Below are positions 52,451 through 61,846 of a stretch of DNA of 64,000 bases, piece by piece; the first letter of the stretch is position 1; every line of letters starts with the position of its first letter. A program made the position numbers and the translations under genes. Origin of the DNA: Arthrobacter sp. 24S4-2 (GTDB lineage: Bacteria; Actinomycetota; Actinomycetes; Actinomycetales; Micrococcaceae); the NCBI RefSeq assembly GCF_005280255.1, contig NZ_CP040018.1, forward strand, positions 4,464,001 through 4,528,000. The letters run 5' to 3'. The notes under the pieces are model-generated. The model ran no database searches and was not told where the DNA came from. It saw nothing but the letters and a program-made list of their open reading frames with translations.

Positions 52451-53323
52451 TCAGCCCTTGACCGATCCGATCAGCATGCCCTTGGCGAAGTGCTTCTGCA
52501 GGAAGGGGTAGAACACCAGGATGGGCAGGGTGGCCACCACGATCACTGCGAACTTGATGCCCTGCTCCGGCGGAATGTACGCCGGGTCCACGTTGCCGGC
52601 GCCCAGCAGGTCGCTGGCCGCCGTGACCTGGCGCAGGTACATCTGCAGGGTCCACTTGGAGTTGTCGCTCAGGTACAGCAGCGGCGACATGAAGTCGTTC
52701 CAGATGCCCACGGCGTAGAACAGGGCAAACGTGGCCAGCACCGGTTTGGAGAGCGGCAGCAGGATCCGCCACAGGATTCCGATTTCCGTGGCGCCGTCCA
52801 TCTTGGCGGATTCCTCCAGCTCGGCCGGGAGCTCCTGGAAGAAGTTCTTGATGATGATCAGGCTGAACGGGTTGATGGCCGCCGGCAGGATCAGCGCCCA
52901 ATAACTGTTCAGCAGGCCCAGGTCCTTGACCACCAGGAACGTGGGGATCATGCCGCCGGAGAACACCATGGCGAAGATGACCAGGCTCAGGATCAGCTGC
53001 CGGCCGCGGAGGTTCCGCTTGGCCAGCGGGTACGCCATGGTGACCGTCAGGATGAGCTGCACCACCGTGCCGACGGCGGTCACCAGCACCGTGGTGACCA
53101 GCGCCTTGGTGAAGGCCTGCGTGGAGAAGATGTATTCGTACGAGCCCAGGGAGAACTGCTCCGGCCAGATGAAGAACGGCCGCCGGGTGATTTCCGCTTC
53201 GGTGGCAAACGAACCGGCGAACACGTAGATGAAGGGCAGCAGCGTCAGGATGCCGATAACAGCCAGGAAGACGTAGTTTGCGGCATCGAAGATCCTGCCG
53301 CCGCGTGTGTTGTGGATTTTCAT
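52451..53323 (-). CDS. carbohydrate ABC transporter permease (LplC/YtcP-like)
   Basis: A 290-residue inner-membrane protein with six spans and the EAA loop EESAKMDGATEIGILWRILLPLSKPVLAT. The family imports oligogalacturonides or rhamnogalacturonan oligosaccharides in Bacillus. The C terminus YPFLQKHFAKGMLIGSVKG is typical of CUT1 LplC-type permeases. It lies three bases after the LplB-like gene. Confidence 0.93.
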   Translation of the reverse strand: MKIHNTRGGRIFDAANYVFLAVIGILTLLPFIYVFAGSFATEAEITRRPFFIWPEQFSLGSYEYIFSTQAFTKALVTTVLVTAVGTVVQLILTVTMAYPLAKRNLRGRQLILSLVIFAMVFSGGMIPTFLVVKDLGLLNSYWALILPAAINPFSLIIIKNFFQELPAELEESAKMDGATEIGILWRILLPLSKPVLATFALFYAVGIWNDFMSPLLYLSDNSKWTLQMYLRQVTAASDLLGAGNVDPAYIPPEQGIKFAVIVVATLPILVFYPFLQKHFAKGMLIGSVKG

Positions 53324-53326
53324 GGC

Positions 53327-54301
53327 TTAGAACAGTCCGCTCTGGTTGAATCGCTTGGCCAGCCAGTTGGTGCCGAAGATCAGCACGATGCCCACCAAGG
53401 ACTTGAAGAGCCCGACGGCGGTGCTGTAGCTGTAGGCCCCCTGCGTGATGCCGACGAAGTAGACGTAGGTGTCGAAGACGTCCGCCACGCTGCGGTTGAG
53501 CGCATTGGTCATCAGGTAGATCTGTTCGAATCCGGTGTTGAGCACCTGGCCGATCGCCAGGATCAGCATCACGATGATGGTGCTGCGGATGCCCGGCAGC
53601 GTGATGTGCCAGACCCTCCTGAACCGGCCGGCGCCGTCGATGATGGCGGCCTCGTACTGGTCCTGGTCCACGGTGGACAGGGCGGCCAGGAAGATGATGG
53701 TCCCCCAGCCGGTGTTCTTCCAGATTTCCTGCAGCACAATCAGCGGCCGGAACCATGCGGGATCGGACAGGAAATCGATGTCGGTGCCCAGGACGCCGTT
53801 GATGAACTGGAACAGCGGCCCGATATCCAGCGCGAAGAGCAGGAAGCTCAAGGACGCCACGATGGTCCAGGACAGGAAGTGCGGAATGTAAACCAGGGTC
53901 TGCACAGTCCGTTTGAGGACACTCAGCCGCACCTCGTTCAGGAGCAGGGCCAGGATGATGGTCAGCGGGAACGCCACCAGGAGGTTCAGCGCCGCCAGGA
54001 TGAGTGTGTTGCCCAGCAGCCGGCCGAAGTCCGGGTTGCTGAAGAAATCCTCGAAGTGCGCGAAGCCCACCCAGGGGCTGGCGTTGACGCCCAGGAACGG
54101 GACGTAGTCCTTGAAGGCAATGGAGACGCCGTACATCGGGGCGTAGCGGAAGACGGCGAAGTAGATCACACCCGGCAGAAGGAGCAGGTAGAGCCATTTG
54201 TAGTGGGCGAAGTGCACGGCAGAACGGCGTCGCCGCCCCGGTGCAGGCACGGGTGGCGGCGCCTGCTCCGGGGCTTTGACGTCAACGGTTGACGCTGTCA
54301 C
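53327..54301 (-). CDS. ABC transporter permease (LplB/YteP-like)
   Basis: A 324-residue permease with the EAA loop YEAAIIDGAGRFRRVWHITLPGIRSTI, six spans and the family's PMYGVSIAFKDYVPFLGVNASPWVGFAHFEDFF opening. It pairs with the LplC-like permease. Its GTG overlaps the stop of the binding-protein gene (GTGA). No ATPase gene is in the cluster; a shared MsiK-type ATPase elsewhere is likely, as usual for CUT1 systems. Confidence 0.93.
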   Translation of the reverse strand: MTASTVDVKAPEQAPPPVPAPGRRRRSAVHFAHYKWLYLLLLPGVIYFAVFRYAPMYGVSIAFKDYVPFLGVNASPWVGFAHFEDFFSNPDFGRLLGNTLILAALNLLVAFPLTIILALLLNEVRLSVLKRTVQTLVYIPHFLSWTIVASLSFLLFALDIGPLFQFINGVLGTDIDFLSDPAWFRPLIVLQEIWKNTGWGTIIFLAALSTVDQDQYEAAIIDGAGRFRRVWHITLPGIRSTIIVMLILAIGQVLNTGFEQIYLMTNALNRSVADVFDTYVYFVGITQGAYSYSTAVGLFKSLVGIVLIFGTNWLAKRFNQSGLF

Positions 54302-55830
54302 TTGCGGTTATCCTGCCAGAGCTTGTTGATCTCTTCCTTGACCTTGTTGCCGCCGCTGGTGTCCCACAGCTTGATGGCGTCCTTCAGGCCCTGCTCGTCG
54401 ATCTGGCCGGCGAGGTACTTGATCCGGGCATCGGCCACGATGTTGTCCAGCTGCGCGCCCTTGGATACGTATGTGGGTGAAACGAACGCTGCGGCGGGGT
54501 TGTAGACGGCGCTCTTGAGGTCCCCGGCCATGACCTCCACGCGCTTGTCGAACACCTTCTGTTCGTAATCGCTGGCCTGCTTGACCGGGTAGAAGTTGTT
54601 GCCCGCCACGTTCATGCCCAGCTGGGCGTAGCTCTTGATGTCGGTGCTGACGGCCTTGCCCTCAGCCGTTTCGGGCTTAATGGTGGCAGCCTTGCCGTCC
54701 TCGACGGCGAAGTTCACGCCTTCGATCCCGTTGTTGAACAGGGTGGCAACGTCCTTGGAGTTCATCTTGTCCAGGAACTGCAGGATGTTGTTCAGCTCGG
54801 CTTCAGTGCGGACGCTGGACTTGGGCACGGCGAGGAAACCCGAGTAGCCGTCGGTGGGGTGGGCGTGCAGCTCGCCATCGGGGCCCTTGAGGTTGCCCAC
54901 GAAACCCACCTTGTTCTGGAAGTCGTTCGGGTTGGCCTGCTTGAACAGGTTGATCAGCACGCTGACACGGGAGTCGACGTCGACAATCATGCCGCCCTTG
55001 CCGTTGAAGAACGGTTCGTTCCACTTGGTGCCGTCGAAGGTGGCGAAATCAGGGTTGATGAGCTTCTCGTCCACCATTTTCTTGACGAAGCGGTTGGCTT
55101 CGAGGAATTCCTCGGTTTCAAAGCTTGGGACGAGCTTGCCGTCCTTCTCGGTCCAGCGGTTTCCCGCGCCGTACCACTCTTCGATGATGTCGTACGGGCT
55201 GTTCGAGCCCAGGGCGCCCCACTTGGGGATGGTGATGCCCCAGGTGTCGTTTTTGCCGTTACCGTCCGGATCCTTTTCGGTGAAGGCCTTGGCCACGTTG
55301 TAGAGGTCCTCGGTGGTTTCGGGGGCCTTCAGTCCGAGCTTGTCCAGCCAGTCCTGGCGGAACATGACGGCGGCACGCATGGGCCCGCGGGCGCGGAAGA
55401 CGCCGTACACCTTGCCGTTGACGCTGGCGTTCTGCTGGATGTCCGGGAAGGTGGTCTTGAGGTTCGGATAGTCCTTGAGCTTGTCCGTGAGGTCCCAGAA
55501 CGCACCGGCTTCGGCGTTCTTGACGAAACCGGGCGACTTGCTCTGGACCACCATCACCTGGGGAATCTCGGAGGAGGCCAGGGTGATGTTCATCTTGTCC
55601 TCGTAGGACGCGTTGGGCGTCCACGTGATGCTGACGTCCTTGCCGGTGAGCTCCTCGAACTTCTTCTGCACGGCGCCGTCGGCGCCCGGCGGCTGGGCTT
55701 CCAGGAACGGCGCCATGATGGTGATCTTCGACGGGTCAGCCGCGGGCGCTTCGCCCCCGCTGCAGGCGGTGAGGGAGAGGGCCGTGGCGGTCACGACGGC
55801 GGCCGCGACGCTAAGTCTTCTGCGGATCAT
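54298..55830 (-). CDS. extracellular solute-binding lipoprotein (LplA/YtcQ-like)
   Basis: A 510-residue lipoprotein with lipobox LTAC (Cys23), followed by the large family 1 binding fold: GADGAVQKKFEELTGKDVSITWTPNASYEDKMNITLASSEIPQV, and the C-terminal KEEINKLWQD. The size matches LplA/YtcQ proteins that bind pectin oligosaccharides. The 75-bp gap before it (55831-55905) has no clear promoter, so it is probably co-transcribed with the lyase gene. Confidence 0.93.
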   Translation of the reverse strand: MIRRRLSVAAAVVTATALSLTACSGGEAPAADPSKITIMAPFLEAQPPGADGAVQKKFEELTGKDVSITWTPNASYEDKMNITLASSEIPQVMVVQSKSPGFVKNAEAGAFWDLTDKLKDYPNLKTTFPDIQQNASVNGKVYGVFRARGPMRAAVMFRQDWLDKLGLKAPETTEDLYNVAKAFTEKDPDGNGKNDTWGITIPKWGALGSNSPYDIIEEWYGAGNRWTEKDGKLVPSFETEEFLEANRFVKKMVDEKLINPDFATFDGTKWNEPFFNGKGGMIVDVDSRVSVLINLFKQANPNDFQNKVGFVGNLKGPDGELHAHPTDGYSGFLAVPKSSVRTEAELNNILQFLDKMNSKDVATLFNNGIEGVNFAVEDGKAATIKPETAEGKAVSTDIKSYAQLGMNVAGNNFYPVKQASDYEQKVFDKRVEVMAGDLKSAVYNPAAAFVSPTYVSKGAQLDNIVADARIKYLAGQIDEQGLKDAIKLWDTSGGNKVKEEINKLWQDNRK

Positions 55831-55905
55831 GGTTTTTCCTTTTCCACTTCTTTGGGGTCGGTTTGCTTGGTTAGGCGTTGGGATGTGCGGTGGCTAGTGC
55901 GGTGG

Positions 55906-58507
55906 CTAGCGGGGAAGTTCGCTGAGTTCCGAACGGCGGCCAGCCCACCGGGGTGCTCCTGGCGGCCCGATCAGTTCCAGGCACAGCATCACGTTAAGGC
56001 TCCATTGGGAGGCCCAGTTGGTGGACAGGCGGGGGAACTCCCGCACCGGCTGCCAGGTGTGCGCCTGCTTGAGGGACTCGGCAAACGGGACATCCAGTCC
56101 GTCCTCGGCGTCAGCCAGGAGGATCTCCCAGACCTTCGCGGCGAGCCCTTCGTCCCGGTAGTACCAGGCACCGTAGGCCATCATGCCGCTGGCCATCGAA
56201 GGCCAGCTGAAGTGGCCGTCGTCGAGCGTCCCGCCGGTGAGCCGTTGCTTTTCGGCCTCCGGAAGTGCGTAGAAGCGGCCGAAGTCGGCGATCATCCGGC
56301 GGAAGCCCTCAAGGTCCAGGGCCTCGGCCACCTCCATCCAGACCTGCGGGGCGCCGAAGGCGATGATCATGTGGAAGCCGCCGGCTGTTCCGGTGAACAT
56401 GTGGTGCAGGTCCAGGGCGGCGGCGTTGAACTCCAGGGTGGGGCCGGAGAGCAGCCCGTGGGGCATGGCCTCAAGCTGGCCGATGCCCTTGGTGATGCGG
56501 TCCCGCCAGCTGGAGTCGCCCGTGCGTTCCCATTCGCTGAACCAGTTCGAGACCAGCGCGGACCAGTCGGGGCCGATCCTGATGTGGGTCCGTTCCGGCG
56601 TCCGGTCGTAGAACTCACGCATGGGGTCGAGCCGGTCCAGGGCTTGCTCTGCGTCCCGGACCTCGGAGAGCAGCTCGCCGATCCGTTCGTCGCCGGTGAG
56701 GAAGTAGTAGTAGCGGTGCAGCCCGGCCATGCTGATCCGGACTTCCTTGCAGCCGCAGCCCCAGTGCACCACGTTGTGCCGCGAACCGAGCTGCGAATAC
56801 TCGCCGAAGTGGTGCCGGTCCACTTCGGCGCTGTGCCAAGTCATGGCTTCCGCCAGCCGGTAGGCGCGGGCATCGCCGGTGCGCAGGAAATACTGCCAGA
56901 GCCACATGTTGGGGGCAAGCTCGTTGTTTGCCCAGGCGAAGCCGCCAAGGTCGTAGCGCCACTGGTGCCGGTACTGGTCGTAGCTGTGCATGAAGTCGCC
57001 GAAGTTCCAGTAGCCGTACCAGCCGCGCTGTTCCACTTCTGCCGTATAGAACTCCAGCAGCCCGTCGAGCCGCCGCTCCAAAGCGGCGGCCGACCCGCCG
57101 TCGGACGCTGCAGCAGACCCGGTTGAACCGGTCCCGCCCTCCGGCAATCCCCAAGTGGTTCCTGCGGCGCGGGAGGAATAGTAAAGGTCCGGCGCGCAGA
57201 CGGCCTGGGCGGGATTTTGGCGTTCGCGGGCAAGGTCCCAGAGCCACTCGTCCGTGGGGCTGGCAGCCAGCAGCTCGAAGCTCACGTGCGACGTGTTCGC
57301 TACGCCCTCGGGGTGGAACGCATCTCGTCGAAGCCTTCGTAGGCACTGGGGACGTAGCAGTCGTCGGAGTAGTGGCGCAGGTCCATGGGTTCCACGGATT
57401 CGGCCCAGGACCAGGCCGTGAACGTGGCGGTGTCCCCATCCATGCCGCCGACTTCCAGTGCCGCCGGGTATTTCTGCCAGAAGCCGCGCAGGGTGACGGC
57501 CACGCCGCCGTCGGGCTCCCCCGCATACAGCAGCCCCTGCGCACGGTGGCCTTTGCCCATCCGGACGGGAAGCAGCCGTGCACTGGTCTGCTTCTCCAGG
57601 CGGAAGTAGTCCTCCGACTCCTGCGTGACGCGGAAGTCCGCCCAGACGGCGTTCTGCCGGCCGACGGCGAACAGCGCTTCCGTGCCCGGCGTTTCCGCCA
57701 CCGGCAGGCCGGCCAGCTGGCGCGCGTAGTCCGGATTGTCGGCGCTGAACGGCCGCGTATAGAGGGACTGCACCGGCTCGGTGTAGACGGCGGTATCTCC
57801 GGCGATGCTGACGCGGCGGTTCAGCAGGTCGCCCTGGAGCACGCGGTCCAGTTGCAGGCCGAGACCCTTGATGACGCGGTCCTGGGCGGCATCCTGGAAC
57901 AGGATGGTCTGAGTGATGTCCAGGGTGGGGCGGCCCGCGAAGAACGTGAGCCGGACAATAAACCGCAGCAGCTCCGTTTCCCGGGAAACGACGGTGCCCT
58001 GGACCTTCACCACGGTGCGCACGGCCCCGGGCGTCTCCACTTCCGCGGAAGTGACGGCCACCTGCGCGTCCGGCGCGCCCACCACCAGGCGCAGGCCACG
58101 GGCGAGTTCGCGGCCGTCCGGGCCAAGCAGCGGCCCGGTGAGCCTGCTCCCCGAGTTGGCGATGGTTGCGGTGAACACTCCGGTGTCCACCCGGATGCCG
58201 TGGGGGCCGGGCGGGCGAGCAGCTCCGTGGCCGGAATGTCGGCCTCCGGCTGCCGGGGGGCCGGCTTCCGGGGGGCGAGGCGTGGCTCGAGCCCTTCGGC
58301 GTCCTGCCCTTCAGCCACGACGGCGGCATGTGCTGTCCATTTGATGCTGCCGTCCGGCCAGAAGGCCAGGGGGCGCGCTTCGTGCAGGGTGTCCGCGTCA
58401 CCAAGGACCATCCGGCCGACGTCACCGGCTGCCAGCTCGCCCTGCGGCCACGGCCGGCCGAAGCTCAGCGCGGTGTCCACGCGGGGTGCCTGTTCAAGCC
58501 ATTTCAT
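55906..58507 (-). pseudogene. exo-rhamnogalacturonan lyase family protein (PL26/YetA-like), two frameshifts
   Basis: Three pieces join into about 867 residues, the PL26 size. The RIFT-barrel N-terminal part starts at MKWLEQAPRVDTALSFGRPWPQGEL (58507). The frame breaks at the G5 run 58202-58206. The middle beta-sandwich part is GIRVDTGVFTATIANSGSRLTGPLLG. A second break lies at the G4 run 57310-57313. The C-terminal alpha/alpha toroid begins EGVANTSHVSFELLAASP and includes WYGYWNFGDFMHSYD and GCGCKEVRISMAGLHRYYYFLTGD. Each break needs one extra base. Members cleave unsaturated rhamnogalacturonan oligomers; Bacillus yetA lies next to lplABC, as here. The ATG overlaps the GH42 stop (ATGA). Confidence 0.85.
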
Positions 58508-60799
58508 CGGGAGGTCTCCTTTGTCATTTCTTCCAGAACCAGGTAGCTGTACCGGGCGAGGGTGTGGGTGCCGGCGGGCAGGGTGACACCGGTCCGGGAG
58601 CGCGGCCGCGGGTGATGGGAGGCCCGGGATCGGCCGGCGTCCGGGCCTGCGTCGTGGCCCGGAGCTTCCTGACCTGCCGCGGCCTGGCCGACGGCGCCCT
58701 GAGCTGTGGCACGCTGACCTGTGGCACGCTGAGCTGTGGCACGCTGACCAGGGGTGCCGCCGGCGCCAACAATGTCCGCGGGTGAACCGTTGAGTCCGTC
58801 GTCGTCCCTGGCCAGCAGAGTGCGTGCCGGCCGGGCCAGCCGGAAACCGGCCGTTCCGCTGCCCATGTTGACCAGCCAGTGCTGCAGCCGCCCGTCCCGC
58901 CAGCGCAACCACGCCGTCGCCGGCCGTCCGGACGGCCGGCAGCGTCCCCGCGCAGGCGTACTCGACCATGGCTGCGAGGGCGGCGCCGTCGTCATGCCCA
59001 CCCGCACGACCGGTGTCCCCCTCGTGACCCGAGTGCCCGGCGTCGAGCGAGACGGGGAACGAACCGAGCAGGATCATCCGGCCGGCACCGATCCGCCGTT
59101 CGGTAGCGAAAGCGAGACCTTCGGCCGGCCCGGCCGTCACGGCGCCCAGCACCTGGGCTCCGGTGACCGCTGCGCTGTCCGCGTTCACGCGGAAGAACGT
59201 GCTCATCCGGGTGAGTCCGACGTCGTGCCCCAGGATGGTGCCACACGAACCGGAGCCGGTGGCCGGGAACTGGAACACGGACTCGACGCCGGCGGCATCC
59301 TCGAGTCCGTCGAGTGCCGATTCCCCGTGCCAGGTGTGGTCCTCGGTGCGGTCTCCGGTGAGGGGCCCGCACACCCAGGTGCCACCGTCGTGCACCCAAT
59401 CAAGGATGCGTGCACGGTGGTCGTCCGGGAGGTGACGGACGAACGGAGTGAACAGCACGCGGAATCCGGCCAGCGCCCCCTCAACCGGCAGCAGCGCGCG
59501 GCTGGTTCCCGCCCGCACTAGGCCGGCGTGGAACGCGGACACCAGGCTGCGGTAGTCCGTGCCTTCGCCGGATTCCGTGGCCAGGAAGCCCTTGGCGTGG
59601 TCCGAATAGTGGAGTGCGACGGCCGGCTGAACGGGCCGGCTGTGCTCCAGCAGCGGGCGGATCCGCGGCAGCAGCTCCCCGATTGCGGCGGCACTTGGGT
59701 AGCCAATAGTGGGCTGGCCCCAGCTGCTGACCACAGAGCCGTGGGGCTGCTCGCTGCCGCCGCGGTGCTGGCGGAACAGCCAGAACAGGAAGCCTGCCGA
59801 ACCCGAGGCGAAATTGGCGAAGGCCTCGGCCTCCACAAAGCCGTGCGGATGCGGGCGCCCATATTGCCGGACGGTTCCGCCGTGACTGGGGCTGGTTTCC
59901 ATCAGGACGGTTCGCCGCGCTTTGCCGAGTCGCGGGAAATAGTCCAGGTTCATCAGGAACGCGGAGTAGTTGTCTGCCGCGGGGTAGGTGTCGAAGCTGG
60001 AGAAATCAAGGTCCGAGTAGAGCGCCGGATTGTCCAGGTCGAAGCCGAAGCCGCTGTTGTGCGTGACCGGGATGCTGCTGTGGGCGCGGATGATGGCCGC
60101 CTGCTCCCGGGCAAAGCCGTTGATGGAGGCCTGGCTGAACAACCGGAATTCATTGACTAGTGAGGTGTTGTGCAGGAACGGTGTGGGGCCAGGCATCGGC
60201 ACCTGGACGAAATTTTGATACGTTTCACTCCAGATCGCGGAAAGCCAGCTCTCGTTGAGGATGGCGACCTCCAGATAGCGCTTTTCCAGCCATTCGGCCC
60301 AGAGTTCCGCGCACCCCGCACAGTGGCAGCCGCCGACGTGGGACTTGAATTCGTTGTCCAGTTGCCAGGCGACCACCCGGGAGTCATTTCCGACGGCGGC
60401 AGCCAGCGCCTCCGTGACCAGCGCGGCCCGCTCGCGAAAGACGGGGCTGTTGGTGCAGACGTGCTGCCGGGAACCGTGGCCCAGCGGAGTCCCGTCGGCG
60501 TTGTGGTGGAGCCGCTCGGGATGGCCGTGCGTCAGCCAGACCGGCGGCGTGACGGTGGGAGTGCAGAGGATTGCGGCCAGGCCATTGGCGTCGAGGACCT
60601 GGAGGGCGCGGTGCAGCACGTCCAGGCGGACGTCGTCGCGGTCCGGTTCCAGCGCAGCCCACATGAACTCGCCGATGCGCGCCGTATTCATGCCGAGGTG
60701 GCGCATGTGCGCGGCGTCGGCGGCGAAAGTCTCCGCGTCGACGACCTCCGGGTACACGGCGGCGCCGTAGAGGAGGCGTCCGTCTAATAGCTCAGGCAA
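58504..60799 (-). pseudogene. GH42 beta-galactosidase (YesZ-like), C-terminal frame break
   Basis: About 764 residues after repair. Opening PELLDGRLLYGAAVYPEVV; acid/base Glu in VVAWQLDNEFKSH; nucleophile Glu in VLMETSPSHGG; four Cys (CTNSP, CHCAGC) form the GH42 zinc cluster. The frame fails near 58914: the continuation AWLRWRDGRLQHWLVNMG lies in another frame and ends by ATGA overlap with the lyase gene, which fixes the true end. An extra base in the GG run, or two lost, would explain it. Start is probably the TTG at 60799 behind GGAG, overlapping the YesL stop. The C-terminal region has 18-bp repeats (58702-58748, QRATGQRATAQ). Confidence 0.85.
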
Positions 60800-61526
60800 G
60801 CGGGGCTCCAACCGTCGCGGCGGTGCGGTGGGGACGGACAGCGGCGTCGCCGGACGCGCTGGCGCGCCGCCCCTGGACAGCGGCGTCGCCGGCTGAGGCC
60901 TCGAATGCCCCGGCCAGGGACTCGTCGTTGGCCGTGAAGAAACGGTCGCACAGCCAGCCGGTCACATACAGCCATGCACCGACGCTGAAGAAAGGAATCA
61001 GCCCCGGCAGCGCCTGGCTGGCGAACAGGGCGGCCGCGGTCACGAACAGCAGGATCGCGGTGCCGGCGAGGTGCCGGAGGGCAAACCGGGAGGACATCAG
61101 GAGATACTGCGCAAGCGGCAGCTCATAGCGGGCAAACATGGGGAAAAGATGGCAGGCCACAGCCGCCAGGAAGATCGCAGCGACGAACACTCCGGCGGCC
61201 ATCAGCTGCGGGAGGAGGTCACCGGACCTGGCGAAGTAGTTCCAGTTCAGGGCGAGGGCTGCGCCGGCCAGCATCACGGGGAGCGCCAGGCCATTGCCGC
61301 GGGCAAAGTTGCGGCCGTATTCCCTGACAAAAAAGCGGATCAGCGGGGCAGCCTCACCCCGGACCCTGCGGCGCACCAGGATCTGCGCGGCCGCAGTCGC
61401 GGGGCCGACGCCAAACACTCCCAGGCCCGCAAGGGTGAAAACGATCCAGAGCAGATTCAGGCACGCAATCCACAGCAGGGTGTCGAAGAATGAATATGCT
61501 TTTGCGCTAAAACTTCCTGCCGGCAC
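60792..61526 (-). CDS. YesL/DUF624 family membrane protein
   Basis: A 244-residue protein with five spans. The opening FSAKAYSFFDTLLWIACLNLLWIVFTLAGLGVFGVGPATAA matches YesL (DUF624), encoded with pectin genes in Bacillus and of unknown function. The GTG at 61526 follows GGAGG. It heads the operon YesL-GH42-PL26-binding protein-permeases-RGAE-DUF1961. Its 3' part carries an 18-bp direct repeat (60836-60853 and 60875-60892) in a non-conserved tail. Confidence 0.9.
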   Translation of the reverse strand: MPAGSFSAKAYSFFDTLLWIACLNLLWIVFTLAGLGVFGVGPATAAAQILVRRRVRGEAAPLIRFFVREYGRNFARGNGLALPVMLAGAALALNWNYFARSGDLLPQLMAAGVFVAAIFLAAVACHLFPMFARYELPLAQYLLMSSRFALRHLAGTAILLFVTAAALFASQALPGLIPFFSVGAWLYVTGWLCDRFFTANDESLAGAFEASAGDAAVQGRRASASGDAAVRPHRTAATVGAPLA

Positions 61527-61588
61527 GCTTGGCCTCCGATCTCTCCATCGTTGCAGAAACGGGGGCCGCAGTGGTCCACGTCACCTAA

Positions 61589-61710
61589 GTAAGCGGTTTC
61601 TCGAAAATCTAGACGCTTTTGACTCGGCGGTCAAGGCGTAATTTGAATCGTTACACAATCCGCGTGGCCGGGTTAGACTGTTGGCGACAGCAGCTTGGAA
61701 AGCGCTTACC
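61589..61710. promoter_or_regulatory. divergent promoter region with three LacI-type operators
   Basis: Minus-strand promoter TTGACC (61634-61629), 17 bases, TAGATT (61611-61606) drives YesL; site GTAAGCGGTTTC (61589-61600) covers its start. A plus-strand -10 TAGACT (61674-61679) serves the Gfo gene. TTGGAAAGCGCTTACC (61695-61710) lies just after that start, and TTGAATCGTTACA (61643-61655) lies between the promoters. The last matches half of the rha operator at 47575-47601. The 320-bp gap has no gene. Confidence 0.65.
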
Positions 61711-61846
61711 ATGGGTAATAACCGAGACACCCCGGCCTACGCTGATGGCAGAGGTCCAGGGCCCTGTTTGGGCTCATGGGCCCGGCGATTTCCGGCAACA
61801 GACACCGACGTCAAGCACCCCGTCCCGGGGACAGAAGAGGAGAGCC

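Noticed and set aside
50783..54292. 1169-codon open frame on the plus strand
   Set aside because: It is antisense to the pectin genes (DUF1961, esterase, both permeases), whose motifs and coupled starts are clear. Long antisense frames are expected at this GC content.
54859..57126. 755-codon open frame opposite the binding protein and PL26 genes
   Set aside because: Composition is the complement of the real genes, with no recognisable fold and no ribosome site.
57310..58206. Programmed frameshifting in the PL26 gene
   Set aside because: The G4 and G5 runs lack a slippery heptamer with a downstream structure, and similar one-base gaps occur in unrelated genes, so sequence error is simpler.
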